A stretch of 61,591 bases of DNA, taken from assembly GCF_902498805.1 (NCBI RefSeq), contig NZ_LR701608.1, positions 1-61,591 of the forward strand, written 5' to 3'. Positions 44,219-53,767 of the stretch are shown piece after piece. The translations under genes were made by a program, and so were the position numbers. The notes beneath the pieces are model-generated. The model searched no databases, was not told the DNA's origin, and worked only from the letters and a program-made list of their open reading frames with translations. The number at the start of each line of letters is the position of its first letter. The first letter of the stretch is position 1. Source of the stretch: Imperialibacter sp. EC-SDR9 (lineage in GTDB: Bacteria > Bacteroidota > Bacteroidia > Cytophagales > Cyclobacteriaceae).

Positions 44219-45148
44219 CTATTTCTGGTTAAAAGTTATTTCCTGTATCTGTCGCCAGGTCACTGGCTGAATGCCCTCGCTTTTGAGCACTCCTTTAAAT
44301 TCATCACTCAGTACATAATCGAGGTCTCTTTGCCGCCATGCAGCTCCAAAGTCGGGGTGATTGACTGTAACTGCCTGCATCTCGTCGTCGTCATAAGCCA
44401 GATGCACCAGCAACACATTAAGTCCGGGTTGCAACTCTTTCATCCAACCTGTGTAGGTACTGCCCCACTGGTCGGCAGCCACACCCTCCCCCATCATATA
44501 TAGACGGTTAACCGGCACAAAAACCTCATCAATCGCCTCAAAAAGTGGTGGCGCTGCCTCTAACAATCCGGCGGGGATCATCACAGGTATGCCAAACTCT
44601 TTCCCCACCTTCTGGTAGATTTTGAAAAGGTCAGGGGTTTGAAACAGGCTCCCCATATGAGAATCAAGATGTGAGGGCTTTAGGCCAGCGTTGATAGCCA
44701 TTTGCACCTGTGCCCTTATTTCCTTTTCCACCTCTTCTGGTTTGGCTTTCTGCGCCACTTCCTCTGAAGTAGGATAGAAGAAGCCATCGGCTCCGATAAG
44801 ACTCGGAATTTGTGATGGCATTGAAACACCATCCCATTTATAGTTTTCCCATTCGGCTGTCACCGTAAGATGAAGTCCAAGGTCTTTATCGGGGTGTTCT
44901 CTTCCGTATCTCGCTATCTCGGGAAACCAGGGACACGGCACCATGATGCTGGCCGAACTGATGCCGCTTTTTTCAAAAGCCTCAATAGAGGCGGCATTTT
45001 CTGAATGTGCCACTCCCAGGTCGTCGGCATGAATGATCAAGAGTTTGGTGTCGGCCGGATAACCCAGCTTTTCTGCTGTATTGGGTGGTTGACACGCAAC
45101 GGTGGCTGTCAATAGACACAAAAAAATCAGTACCTTTTTTGAAATCAT
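44219..45148 (-). CDS. YdjC/ChbG-family carbohydrate deacetylase lipoprotein
   Basis: 309 residues from the ATG at 45148 (MISKKVLIFLCLLTATVAC, lipobox with Cys19); an upstream ATG in frame adds seven residues. The metal site of the family is visible: Asp-Asp in LLIIHADDLGVAHSEN and the histidines in PSHLDSHMGSLF. Family members deacetylate N,N'-diacetylchitobiose or related sugars. Being a lipoprotein it acts outside the cytoplasm. It lies between the MscS and TIM-barrel genes, 21 bases upstream of the latter. Confidence 0.88.
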   Translation of the reverse strand: MISKKVLIFLCLLTATVACQPPNTAEKLGYPADTKLLIIHADDLGVAHSENAASIEAFEKSGISSASIMVPCPWFPEIARYGREHPDKDLGLHLTVTAEWENYKWDGVSMPSQIPSLIGADGFFYPTSEEVAQKAKPEEVEKEIRAQVQMAINAGLKPSHLDSHMGSLFQTPDLFKIYQKVGKEFGIPVMIPAGLLEAAPPLFEAIDEVFVPVNRLYMMGEGVAADQWGSTYTGWMKELQPGLNVLLVHLAYDDDEMQAVTVNHPDFGAAWRQRDLDYVLSDEFKGVLKSEGIQPVTWRQIQEITFNQK

Positions 45149-45206
45149 GAGAGCGGGTGTAATAATCAACTATCAAATTATCACCTATTCCCCTATTTCA
45201 AAAGCT

Positions 45207-46259
45207 TTATTCCTTTTTATCCACAGGCTCCATCAAAACCCGTGTGGTTGGCAGATAATGTGGGTAGTTGTCTTTAATAAAGGTGATAAGCATTTCCCGC
45301 ACGTTGCACCGCAGGTCAAAGGCATCTGACGAGTTGCGGGCGGAAACCAGGGCTCGCACCAGCATGGTGGACTCTGTGGTGTCGGTAACCTGAACAACTT
45401 GTGTCTCTTTGTCCCAGAGAGAATCCGTTTTTAGGTATTTTGCCAACTGCTGACGCAGCGGCTCAAGGGGAAGTCGGAAATCGGTATAAATAAACACCGT
45501 ACCAATCAGGCTGGCCTCGGTTCTTGTCCAGTTTTGGAAAGGTTGCTCCACAAAATAAGTGATAGGCACCACCAGCCTTCGCAAATCCCATATCTTCACC
45601 ACCACATAAGTGAGGTTAATTTCCTCAATCCTACCCCACTCCTTTTCCACTATCACCACATCGTCTATTTTGATGGGCTGGGTAAAGGCAATTTGCAGCC
45701 CTGCAAGCAGATTGGAAATAGTCTTTTGCGCAGCTAGTCCAACAATGATGGAGAGAATTCCTGCTGAGGTAATGAGACCGGCTCCGAATTTTCTGCCCTC
45801 CTCAAAGCTCAGCAAGATGGCTGATAGCCCAATGATGCACAAGCCAACAATAATTAGCTTTTTCATGAATGTGAGCTGGGTAACGACCTTCCGCTCCTGT
45901 ATGTTATCATCCTTGCCAACGTCATATTTGCTAAGGATAATGTCTTGAAAAACCCGGGTAACCCTGATGAGAAACCAGGTGGCCGAAATAATCAGTAATA
46001 TCTGAAACAATTGGCGCCATTTGCCGAAAGAATCATCGGGATCGTAGAATGTAAAAGTCAGAAAGATAACCAATATAGGAACCAGCGAGAAACTGGCAGT
46101 TTTCACCTTTCTCAGCGAGTTGATAAAGTCAGTCTGATCACTTCCCCTCAACCCCAATTTTATACTCAGAACGATAATAAACCTTATGATTAGCCCACCA
46201 ACAATCCCACTTAGAATGATTAGTGATGGCAAAGGAATTTTATTGAGAAAATCCATCAT
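45207..46259 (-). CDS. MscS-family mechanosensitive channel
   Basis: 350-residue inner membrane channel. Four hydrophobic segments (about 12-32, 58-72, 85-105, 130-150) precede the pore helix TM3 with the MscS signature (AGILSIIVGLAAQKTISNLLAGLQIAFTQ region, about 165-195). The beta domain follows with KIDDVVIVEKEWGRIEEINL and VPITYFVEQPFQNWTR. The ATG overlaps the stop of the gamma-glutamylcyclotransferase-like gene (ATGA), so the two are translationally coupled. Confidence 0.92.
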   Translation of the reverse strand: MMDFLNKIPLPSLIILSGIVGGLIIRFIIVLSIKLGLRGSDQTDFINSLRKVKTASFSLVPILVIFLTFTFYDPDDSFGKWRQLFQILLIISATWFLIRVTRVFQDIILSKYDVGKDDNIQERKVVTQLTFMKKLIIVGLCIIGLSAILLSFEEGRKFGAGLITSAGILSIIVGLAAQKTISNLLAGLQIAFTQPIKIDDVVIVEKEWGRIEEINLTYVVVKIWDLRRLVVPITYFVEQPFQNWTRTEASLIGTVFIYTDFRLPLEPLRQQLAKYLKTDSLWDKETQVVQVTDTTESTMLVRALVSARNSSDAFDLRCNVREMLITFIKDNYPHYLPTTRVLMEPVDKKE

Positions 46260-46663
46260 AGTGCACTTTTATCTGGATAAAACCTGCCCCCTGCAATCGG
46301 CTTTCCTTTCTTCGGGCCAGTGAACAAATAGGTCCACGCCGTAAGCATTTTGCTATCCATTCGCACGTCTATCTGCTGTCTGATATATTCATCGCCTACT
46401 AACAGCATAGGGTCGACCCCTTCATATTCATCAAGGGTGGCCCAAAAAGTTACTTCCGACGATTCCTTGATTTTATACAATTCACCAAAAGCCAGCGCCT
46501 CAGGCGACAACACCAGGCCCGGGTACCAGGAAACACGGTAAAGGTACCCACTACAGCTGGCCTCTCCCAGCAGGCTGGCGTTTTTCCTGAGGAAAACTGC
46601 ACAGGGTCCTTCGAAACCTGACATGAGTGTGCCGTAAACAAAGATCAAATCACTTTTCTTCAT
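46256..46663 (-). CDS. Gamma-glutamylcyclotransferase (AIG2-like) family protein
   Basis: 135 residues from the ATG at 46663; the open frame extends 33 codons upstream but that part lies inside the AsmA-like gene in another frame. The family motif VYGTLMSG (9-16) forms the substrate loop. The acidic pair in TLDEYEG (Glu79, Glu81) holds the catalytic glutamate. Members release 5-oxoproline from gamma-glutamyl compounds. The start overlaps the end of the upstream gene by 14 bases and the stop overlaps the mscS start. Confidence 0.88.
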   Translation of the reverse strand: MKKSDLIFVYGTLMSGFEGPCAVFLRKNASLLGEASCSGYLYRVSWYPGLVLSPEALAFGELYKIKESSEVTFWATLDEYEGVDPMLLVGDEYIRQQIDVRMDSKMLTAWTYLFTGPKKGKPIAGGRFYPDKSAL

Positions 46664-49600
46664 TGGTTCCACTTTGCTGCGTGGCGTTCTTCTCGTATAC
46701 CTCCTCCTGCCATTGCTTGATTTTGTCTTTGTTGCTCCGGGCACCAATACTGCTGATAACACCGCTTAAAAACGCCTTTGACCAATAATTGATAATACTC
46801 CTTGATGTATCCCTTTCGAAGAAAATCCCGCCCTGGCGGGTAGAAAAAAGAGTAGGGTTGTTAGAGGAAACGATAAATGCGTTGGCAAAAAAACTTTCAA
46901 AGGCCTTCCCGGTTCCCTGTTTTTCCTCTTTTCTATTTAGCACGTTTATCTTTAAATCGTTGTAAAGAAAATCCATGTTGCCAACAGCCACAGACGTATC
47001 GGCCTCAAAGTTGAAATAGGCTTCGTTGAGTTTGCCGTCCCTCACCTGAACAAAAGTTATTGGGACAAGAAAAGAGTTTGCTTTTTGAAGATCCGTTGGG
47101 CCGACAGTGCCGGTCACATAATGGGTACCAGCTTTGCTAGTCAAATCAAACACAAAGTCGGCCTTCAGTAGTCCTGCATCCATCATGAGCGCCTGCGCAT
47201 GCAAGTTGGCGTAAGAGTTACGGGCAATGGCCTCAGGCTTATTGGTGATGTTTGTTCCCCGTGCGCTGAGCTCCGAAATCATCAACTCGCCTGGCTCGGT
47301 GCCATCTTCGGCAAACTCCAGGTAGAGCAAGGCGCTATTTGTGAGCAAAAGCGAGTCGATTTGCAATGGCATTTTCATTTCCAAAAGCTGAAGCTGTGGC
47401 AAGCTTCTTACCTGGTCAGCAGGAAATGGCATGCGTTTGTCCTTAAACATGCGAACATAAAAATTGCTTAATTCGACCTTGCGAGCAACAATTTCATCAC
47501 CCTGAAGCAATCCAAAAAGATTGGGATCATATAATGCTATCTGTCGCCCCTTCGCTTGTACCCAGGGAGTTTGATGCCCTACTACGTGCGCATGCTCGTA
47601 CATACCGTAGAAAGGCAATACGGTGGGCCCTTCAATCACCACCTGTGGCGCCTGAGAGTTAATAGAAAGTCTGTCAATTTGAACTCTGTAGAGGCTGTCG
47701 GGCAAGCGAAAAGCGATATTGTCCAACGACACCTTATAAGCTTCGCTAAACAGCAAACGATCTTCTTTCATCTTCTGATTCTCATTCATCAGGAAACCCC
47801 TGAGCTGTATCTCAAATGAAGGAATCTCCCACGAACGGTTCTTTGCTGCATTCTGATAGCTTAGCTTGTCGCCGTCGATGTTGATATACCTCACTTCCAA
47901 ATTACCAAGTGCAGCATTTCCGTTTGCTGGCTTAATCTTGCCGCCTTTTGGGGCTGTGTTATTTCTATCATCTATGGCTAAAAAATCTAACCTTGCCTGT
48001 ATCGAATCTGCGGAAAAATTGCCTGTAAGCAGCAGTTCCTTTAAATCCAGCCCAGAAATATCGAGCTGCGGAGCAAAAGCCATAGCAATAAACTTACCTT
48101 CCCTGTCAGTAGCCAGACGAAAGTCCAGTAGAGAAATCTTCCGGTCGGCCGTGCTTAGTAACAATCTGCTCAAGGTAAAAGTATCGAACCCGTCCAGCCA
48201 GGAAAAATCCTGCTGGTTTGTCTCCATAGATATATCCCGGGCAAAGCCTATGGGCGAACTGGCAACGGTAGACTGTTTGTCGAAATAAATGTCGCCCAGG
48301 TCAAAGTTGATATTGCTAATCCTTTTTGAAATGGTGTCCTGTCGGGTTGTGAGCAAGCGCAGCGGAAAGTGTATCTCATTTCCTTTCACATAGTCATAGC
48401 CACCAAGTATCCGGGTTTTTACTTTGTTGATTGCGGCTTCAATTCCTTTTCCCTCAGACGACCCTGCTGCGACCGTCCATTCGATGCTCGCTCCGCCGAA
48501 AGTCGCCCGGTTCCATTTAATATGATCACCCTTTATAACTGCCAGTATATCTATTCCGCTGATGTCAATACCCGGTGTTACAAGCCTGGCCAGCCCCTTT
48601 CCTGGTGGCAGTGTATAGTTAAAATTGAGGGTCGAAAAAGTTGAGTCACTAAGTGACGCTTTAATCTCTTTCACATCCATGTTCACCTTGCCCGGCAAAG
48701 CAATTTTGAGCCCGGCAATACTTGTGCTTGCATCGTTTATATGCCAATTGTTAGTCCGGCCAATTTGGTACCCAACACCGGTCATTTCAATTGAGTAATC
48801 GGAAAGTTGCAGCGAAGAAGTGTCTCTCAGGTTCACAAAAAGATTGCCTCTGTATATGTCCAGTTTCTTTACTTCCACTTTCCCCAGAGAGGCCTTTTTC
48901 AGGCCTTTCCGCCTCTTGTATGAGTTGATCCTGATGTCGGGGTTTATCAACATCACGCTGTCGGCCAGCCATTCACCCTCTATCAAAAATTCTTTCAGGT
49001 AAAAACCGGTCATTTTCATCTGTCTGATTTTCCCCTCAGCCGACCAGCCTGATGGCGTATAGGGCGTTACCACCACGTTCTCAACGATGTAATTACCCTT
49101 GATCGGGTTAAAACTGAAATCTCCTATCTCCAGAATATGGGAATCGTCAGGGAAAAGCAGCCGGGATTGCCCCACTTTCACAACTAAATCATCGGCGTGA
49201 AAAAATTTTGTTGAGTCGAGCTGGGTAAGGCTATCGACCCGGAAGGAGCTTGCAAGCACCTCGATTTCCGGCGAACTGAACCGCTGTTTTTCTCTATCGT
49301 AAAAGTACACTTCACTTTTGTCCACCTGAAGTTTGGCCACCGACAGGCTTGAGAATATATGGCTGATATAGGGGTAAAAGTTGGCTATTTCTCTAAAACC
49401 GATCTTTTTCTTCGGGTCATTGAGCCTTTTTAGAAAAAACTCGGAGCTACTCACCTCGAGTTTCCCAACCACCAGTTCTTTGTTTTCCCAGCCGTTCCAT
49501 AGCTCCACCTGACTAAGCTCAAAAGCGGGCACATAAAATCGCTTTTGCATATCGGCCTTCTCAGCAAACCACCTCTGACTCAGACCCTGTATCGGCGCAA

Positions 49601-50936
49601 TCACCAGGCTGTCGCCACGGATAATGGAATCGAGCGTCGAAAACCGAAATTTCTTAATAAACAATCGGTGAATGCTGTCTGGCAGAAAGTAAGCGTACTC
49701 GTCAACCGTAAAATCGATGTGCTCAAAAATCTTGTTGTCCCGACTGAAAATAACGGTGCTGGTGTCTATTCGAAACTTTCTGAGGCCAACACTGGCATTT
49801 TGCACGGTAAACCGATCCTGGTTCTTTCCTCCATAGAACTTGAGATCCAATAAGGCCCTGTCAAGGTCAAAGTTTTGAACTTCAATCACATCGAAAAGAG
49901 AGGTGAGAAGCTCTACAATGGAAGTGCTCTCCTGATTTTCTCCCCGCTTTCTGGTAACCCTGGTTACCTCATTAATATTGATGGCGGGCTGTTCAAAAAA
50001 TATGTCTCCTATTTTAAGGATGTTATCGTTGTAGGCCTGAATAAAATCGACGTTTGTTAGCCTGAACTTGGGAATGAAGACCTCGTAGCTATTTACACTG
50101 TCGGGCACTGGCAGCTTTTCCACCCTTGGTTTAAGCTTTAGGTTGGTAAATACAATGTCGGAAGTCTCGGTTGACAGGGAGAGGTCGTCAAATTCTACCA
50201 CGTGAATACTGTCTGCCAACTTCACGCTTTGCTTGCTTATTTGCAACAAAAGCTTTTCGGTGTTCAAAAACCTATCCTCGCTCTTCACTGACTGCCCTAT
50301 CTCGAAGTTATCAACTGACGCATTGACCGGGCCTACCAGGTAGGTCTGTTGAACATCATTCAGATTTTTGATATAAGTGAAATAGCCTTCAGTGATTTTG
50401 AAATCTGTAATCTCAAAATGATTCAGGTAATCAGTTATCAGCTGGTAAAAATCCCCTGCTTCCAACGACAGCGTAACAAATTTCTCCTCCTTCGGGTTTT
50501 TGTACCACTTAATATCTGGCTGGAGAATATCTATCGCAGCGACTTGTAAATTACGATTCAGGTAAAGGTCATACAAACTCTTAATTCTCAGCGTGAGAAG
50601 CGGTATGTGGGTAATATACATGTTCTCACGGCTATCTTCCCCTGAATGGAACCGATTCTGCGACACCGAGTCTACGCTCAGCCGAAAGTTGCTGAAGTTG
50701 ATCTGCCGCCTGAAAAGGTCAATCTCAATTTTATCGAAGCTAACGCCGTAAAAACCATCGCTCTCCTCTTCCACTACCTGCACAATGATCGTTCCGGCCA
50801 GCTTAACAGCCATCTCCCTGAGGGTGCCAATAGATAAAAAGTACAGAGCCACTGCCGACAAAGAAGTGATGAGAGTAATCTTCAGCAGATAACTTGAAAG
50901 CCGTGTCTGTTTTCGGGGTGGGCGGGGAAGCTTCAT
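46650..50936 (-). CDS. Giant AsmA/TamB-like inner-membrane-anchored protein
   Basis: 1428 residues. An N-terminal membrane anchor (LLKITLITSLSAVALYFLS, about 19-37) is followed by a very long, repetitive beta-rich region with many short strands. Recurring AsmA-type segments include GVSFDKIEIDLFRRQINFSN near the N-terminus and LDISGLDLKELLLTGNFSAD later. It lacks catalytic motifs. The pattern matches AsmA/DUF748 proteins, thought to bridge the periplasm and carry phospholipids or help outer membrane assembly; here that is inference. First gene of a likely six-gene operon with overlaps; its own promoter region is shared with the divergent WG gene. Confidence 0.75.
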   Translation of the reverse strand: MKLPRPPRKQTRLSSYLLKITLITSLSAVALYFLSIGTLREMAVKLAGTIIVQVVEEESDGFYGVSFDKIEIDLFRRQINFSNFRLSVDSVSQNRFHSGEDSRENMYITHIPLLTLRIKSLYDLYLNRNLQVAAIDILQPDIKWYKNPKEEKFVTLSLEAGDFYQLITDYLNHFEITDFKITEGYFTYIKNLNDVQQTYLVGPVNASVDNFEIGQSVKSEDRFLNTEKLLLQISKQSVKLADSIHVVEFDDLSLSTETSDIVFTNLKLKPRVEKLPVPDSVNSYEVFIPKFRLTNVDFIQAYNDNILKIGDIFFEQPAININEVTRVTRKRGENQESTSIVELLTSLFDVIEVQNFDLDRALLDLKFYGGKNQDRFTVQNASVGLRKFRIDTSTVIFSRDNKIFEHIDFTVDEYAYFLPDSIHRLFIKKFRFSTLDSIIRGDSLVIAPIQGLSQRWFAEKADMQKRFYVPAFELSQVELWNGWENKELVVGKLEVSSSEFFLKRLNDPKKKIGFREIANFYPYISHIFSSLSVAKLQVDKSEVYFYDREKQRFSSPEIEVLASSFRVDSLTQLDSTKFFHADDLVVKVGQSRLLFPDDSHILEIGDFSFNPIKGNYIVENVVVTPYTPSGWSAEGKIRQMKMTGFYLKEFLIEGEWLADSVMLINPDIRINSYKRRKGLKKASLGKVEVKKLDIYRGNLFVNLRDTSSLQLSDYSIEMTGVGYQIGRTNNWHINDASTSIAGLKIALPGKVNMDVKEIKASLSDSTFSTLNFNYTLPPGKGLARLVTPGIDISGIDILAVIKGDHIKWNRATFGGASIEWTVAAGSSEGKGIEAAINKVKTRILGGYDYVKGNEIHFPLRLLTTRQDTISKRISNINFDLGDIYFDKQSTVASSPIGFARDISMETNQQDFSWLDGFDTFTLSRLLLSTADRKISLLDFRLATDREGKFIAMAFAPQLDISGLDLKELLLTGNFSADSIQARLDFLAIDDRNNTAPKGGKIKPANGNAALGNLEVRYINIDGDKLSYQNAAKNRSWEIPSFEIQLRGFLMNENQKMKEDRLLFSEAYKVSLDNIAFRLPDSLYRVQIDRLSINSQAPQVVIEGPTVLPFYGMYEHAHVVGHQTPWVQAKGRQIALYDPNLFGLLQGDEIVARKVELSNFYVRMFKDKRMPFPADQVRSLPQLQLLEMKMPLQIDSLLLTNSALLYLEFAEDGTEPGELMISELSARGTNITNKPEAIARNSYANLHAQALMMDAGLLKADFVFDLTSKAGTHYVTGTVGPTDLQKANSFLVPITFVQVRDGKLNEAYFNFEADTSVAVGNMDFLYNDLKINVLNRKEEKQGTGKAFESFFANAFIVSSNNPTLFSTRQGGIFFERDTSRSIINYWSKAFLSGVISSIGARSNKDKIKQWQEEVYEKNATQQSGTNEEK

Positions 50937-51104
50937 AAATTACACCATAGCCATCAGGTTTTTTCTAAATACTTACTAATACTGAAATTTGCTAATCATT
51001 CAGTACAAAGAGAAGTGGTGTTGTCTGCTTAGCCACAATAAAATTAGTAATTTCGCAGTCTATAGTAATTGAGATCAGCTAAAATATATCGGTATCGACT
51101 ATTT

Positions 51105-53732
51105 ATGAAAATGCACAAACCCTTCTTGCTGGTACTGACAGTGCTGATAAGTTTTTCGTTGCATGCCGATAAAAACAAAAAAGCTGCCAAGGCGCTAGCC
51201 AAGGGCGATGTAGACAAAGCCAGAGGAATAGTTATAGAATCGTTACAGGACGACATCGTTAACCCCGGGGGCAATTATCTCTACTCAATTATCTACACGA
51301 TTGACTCACTTCCCGATTACAGTATTGACAGCGCCCAAAAATATATACTTGCAGCAAGAGTCGACTGGCCATTGCTTACTGAAAAAGAGCAGGGAAAAAG
51401 TATCAAGAATGGGTTTTACCCGTCTCTTTTTGAAGTACAAAAGGAGCGAATAGACAGCCTGGCGTTTCTAAGAGCTGTCGAACAGGGCGATGTTGCGGCC
51501 TACGAAGACTTCATGGCGCAATTTGCTGATGCCGACAAGGTGCCCCTTGCAAGAACAAAAAGAGATAGTGTTGCTTTTAGCAATGCCTCCGAAGTCAATA
51601 CATGGCAGGCCTACCAGCGGTTTTACGAAACCTACCCCGAGGCTGAGCAGGTGGCTGAAGCCCAGGAACGGTATAAAGTGCTTATTTTCAACGACCTTAC
51701 GAAAGATAGAAAGCTTAGCAGCTTCAAAGATTTTCTCAGAAATTTTCCCGCTACCCCTTTTAGAAAGGAGGCTGAAGAGCAAATATTCGAAATCATGACT
51801 GCGGCCAATGAGCCCGAGTCGTACCTTAGGTTCATGGCAGAGTACCCCAACTCGCACATGAAAAAACGGGCTTTCGATTTCCTTTTTACCATTGACCAGG
51901 CAGCCTATAACTTTCAATACTACTCACGTTATACCCCCACGAGAGCCATTCAGGATTCGCTTGACAACCTGCGAAAGCTTGAAAACATGTATCTGGTGCC
52001 ATTTTACGAAAATGAGAAATATGGGTTTTTGAAGCCAAACGGTGCCGTGCTGTTTGAGCCTACCTTTTCATCGATAAGTAGCGGTTACCTATGCGGCGAC
52101 ATTGTAAGTGAGTTTTTGCTGGTGGATGGTAAGATTATTAACCGTCAGGGAGCTGTAATTACGGAGGGGGAGTTGGATGTTGTTGAGAGTATCGGCGGTG
52201 GGTTGATCAAGGCGGGATCGGAAGGAAAGATGGGAGTCTGGCACAAATCCGGCTACCAGATTCTTGCCCGGCAATATGACGACATTGCGCTGCTCGACAA
52301 CAGGTTGCTGCTCATCACAAAAGGAGAAAAAGCTGGCCTGGCTACCTACAACGGCCGGATTCTTGTCAGTCCGCAGTATGATGACATTACTGTGGAAGGC
52401 CAATTCTGGATTTTTATAAAAGATGACCTGTTGGCCTTCACCAACATTAAAAAAATTGCTGCCGTTGCCAATCAGGAAGAGCTAAAGCTTTCTTTCGTCT
52501 ACGAGGAATTGGAAAAGTTGCCAAACGGAGACATGATTGGCTACAATGGTGATTCAGAATGCATCATTGACAAAAACCAGGAAGTTGTTATTCCGATGGG
52601 TGTTCAAAATATCTATCCCATGGGAGACAACTGGCTCGTGAAGCAGCCTTTTGGCTACCGTATTTTCTATGCTGACACTCGAAAATACTCTGACAATCTT
52701 TTTCCGGAAGTTGAATTCAATTCCCAGTGGCTGGCATGGAAAAGCGACACAGCATGGGCACTTGTTAATAAGCAGAGCGCCCGGGGGATCATTTTCCGAC
52801 TCGACTCTGCAAAACTTATCAATGAAGACGTTGCTCTTACCTTTAAAGACCTGAAAGGCACTGCACACTTTAATAACGGCTCCAGGGTCGATTTCACTAA
52901 AGGCGACAAGGTGTACGTGCTTGGCGACCCCTACCGAAAGGACAATTATGACAGCAAAAGTCAGTTTTTGGTGATAGAAAATAGTAAACTGAAAAAGGTT
53001 TACAGCATGCAGGGGAAGCTTCTGTTTGACTTAAAACAAGGCTCACTTCGTTATCTTTCTCCCAATTACCTGGTTGTTGAAAACCGAGGGAAACAAGGCA
53101 TTGTAGACACCACGGGTAAGCAAACCCTGGCTATCAAATACGACGGAATTGGGCAGGCCGATGCAGAAGGGCTGGTAACCGTGCTGCTCGACGGCAAATT
53201 TGGCAGTTATCACCTGGCCACCGGCGCTCTGGCAGCTCCTAAATATGAAACCCGTGCGAGGTATTTTAATGACCAATTGCTCACTACCACCTTCAAAGGG
53301 GCAACCGGCTTAACTAATTTTGAAGGGAAAACTGTGCTTCCTTTTGAGTATGAGAAGGTGCAGGTATGGAACGACTCCCTGGTGATGACACTGAAAGAAG
53401 GCTTGTGGAACATCACCTCCCTGGATGGGAAAAAAACATATTATATGCCTTTCATCAACTTTCAGGTGGTGAGAGACGACAAGGAAGAAAGAATCCTAAA
53501 GATATATACTAATGATGGGTATGGAATTTTGAGCAGCAAAAACGGCGTGGTGCTTGCTCCCACCTACAACGACCTCGTTAACCTTGGAAGCGACACTCTC
53601 CCACTTTATTTCGCCGAAAAGCATGTGCGAGAAGCCGAATTTTATGTGGTAGTTTACGCTGATGCCAAAGGTAATCCCATCAAATCGCAAGCCTTTCGGG
53701 GTGAGGAGTATGACAAAATTTTCTGCCAGTAA
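51105..53732 (+). CDS. WG-repeat protein, large exported
   Basis: 875 residues from ATG 51105 (a TTG 36 bases upstream is also in frame). Signal peptide MKMHKPFLLVLTVLISFSLHA. A helical TPR-like N-terminal part (about 25-300: AKALAKGDVDKARGIVIESL, then VAEAQERYKVLIFND) is followed by WG-type repeats (about 320-870): YGFLKPNGAVLFEPTFSSIS, AGLATYNGRILVSPQYDDI, QGIVDTTGKQTLAIKYDGIG, YGILSSKNGVVLAPTYNDL. WG repeats form beta structures of unknown binding function. Divergent from the AsmA-like gene; convergent with the GH32 gene. Confidence 0.87.
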   Translation: MKMHKPFLLVLTVLISFSLHADKNKKAAKALAKGDVDKARGIVIESLQDDIVNPGGNYLYSIIYTIDSLPDYSIDSAQKYILAARVDWPLLTEKEQGKSIKNGFYPSLFEVQKERIDSLAFLRAVEQGDVAAYEDFMAQFADADKVPLARTKRDSVAFSNASEVNTWQAYQRFYETYPEAEQVAEAQERYKVLIFNDLTKDRKLSSFKDFLRNFPATPFRKEAEEQIFEIMTAANEPESYLRFMAEYPNSHMKKRAFDFLFTIDQAAYNFQYYSRYTPTRAIQDSLDNLRKLENMYLVPFYENEKYGFLKPNGAVLFEPTFSSISSGYLCGDIVSEFLLVDGKIINRQGAVITEGELDVVESIGGGLIKAGSEGKMGVWHKSGYQILARQYDDIALLDNRLLLITKGEKAGLATYNGRILVSPQYDDITVEGQFWIFIKDDLLAFTNIKKIAAVANQEELKLSFVYEELEKLPNGDMIGYNGDSECIIDKNQEVVIPMGVQNIYPMGDNWLVKQPFGYRIFYADTRKYSDNLFPEVEFNSQWLAWKSDTAWALVNKQSARGIIFRLDSAKLINEDVALTFKDLKGTAHFNNGSRVDFTKGDKVYVLGDPYRKDNYDSKSQFLVIENSKLKKVYSMQGKLLFDLKQGSLRYLSPNYLVVENRGKQGIVDTTGKQTLAIKYDGIGQADAEGLVTVLLDGKFGSYHLATGALAAPKYETRARYFNDQLLTTTFKGATGLTNFEGKTVLPFEYEKVQVWNDSLVMTLKEGLWNITSLDGKKTYYMPFINFQVVRDDKEERILKIYTNDGYGILSSKNGVVLAPTYNDLVNLGSDTLPLYFAEKHVREAEFYVVVYADAKGNPIKSQAFRGEEYDKIFCQ

Positions 53733-53734
53733 TT

Positions 53735-53755
53735 GCTCGCAATAACAAAGCGAGC
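53735..53755. terminator. Hairpin between the convergent WG and GH32 genes
   Basis: GCTCGC (53735-53740) pairs with GCGAGC (53750-53755) across a 9-base loop within the 35-base gap between the two stops. Only a short A-run follows on the plus strand (a weak U-run on neither side), so termination is possible but unproven. Confidence 0.4.
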
Positions 53756-53767
53756 GAAAAGTGGTTG

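Noticed and set aside
48369-50837. Plus-strand open frames inside the AsmA-like gene
   Set aside because: They are shadows of a long conserved frame and have no start context or family match.
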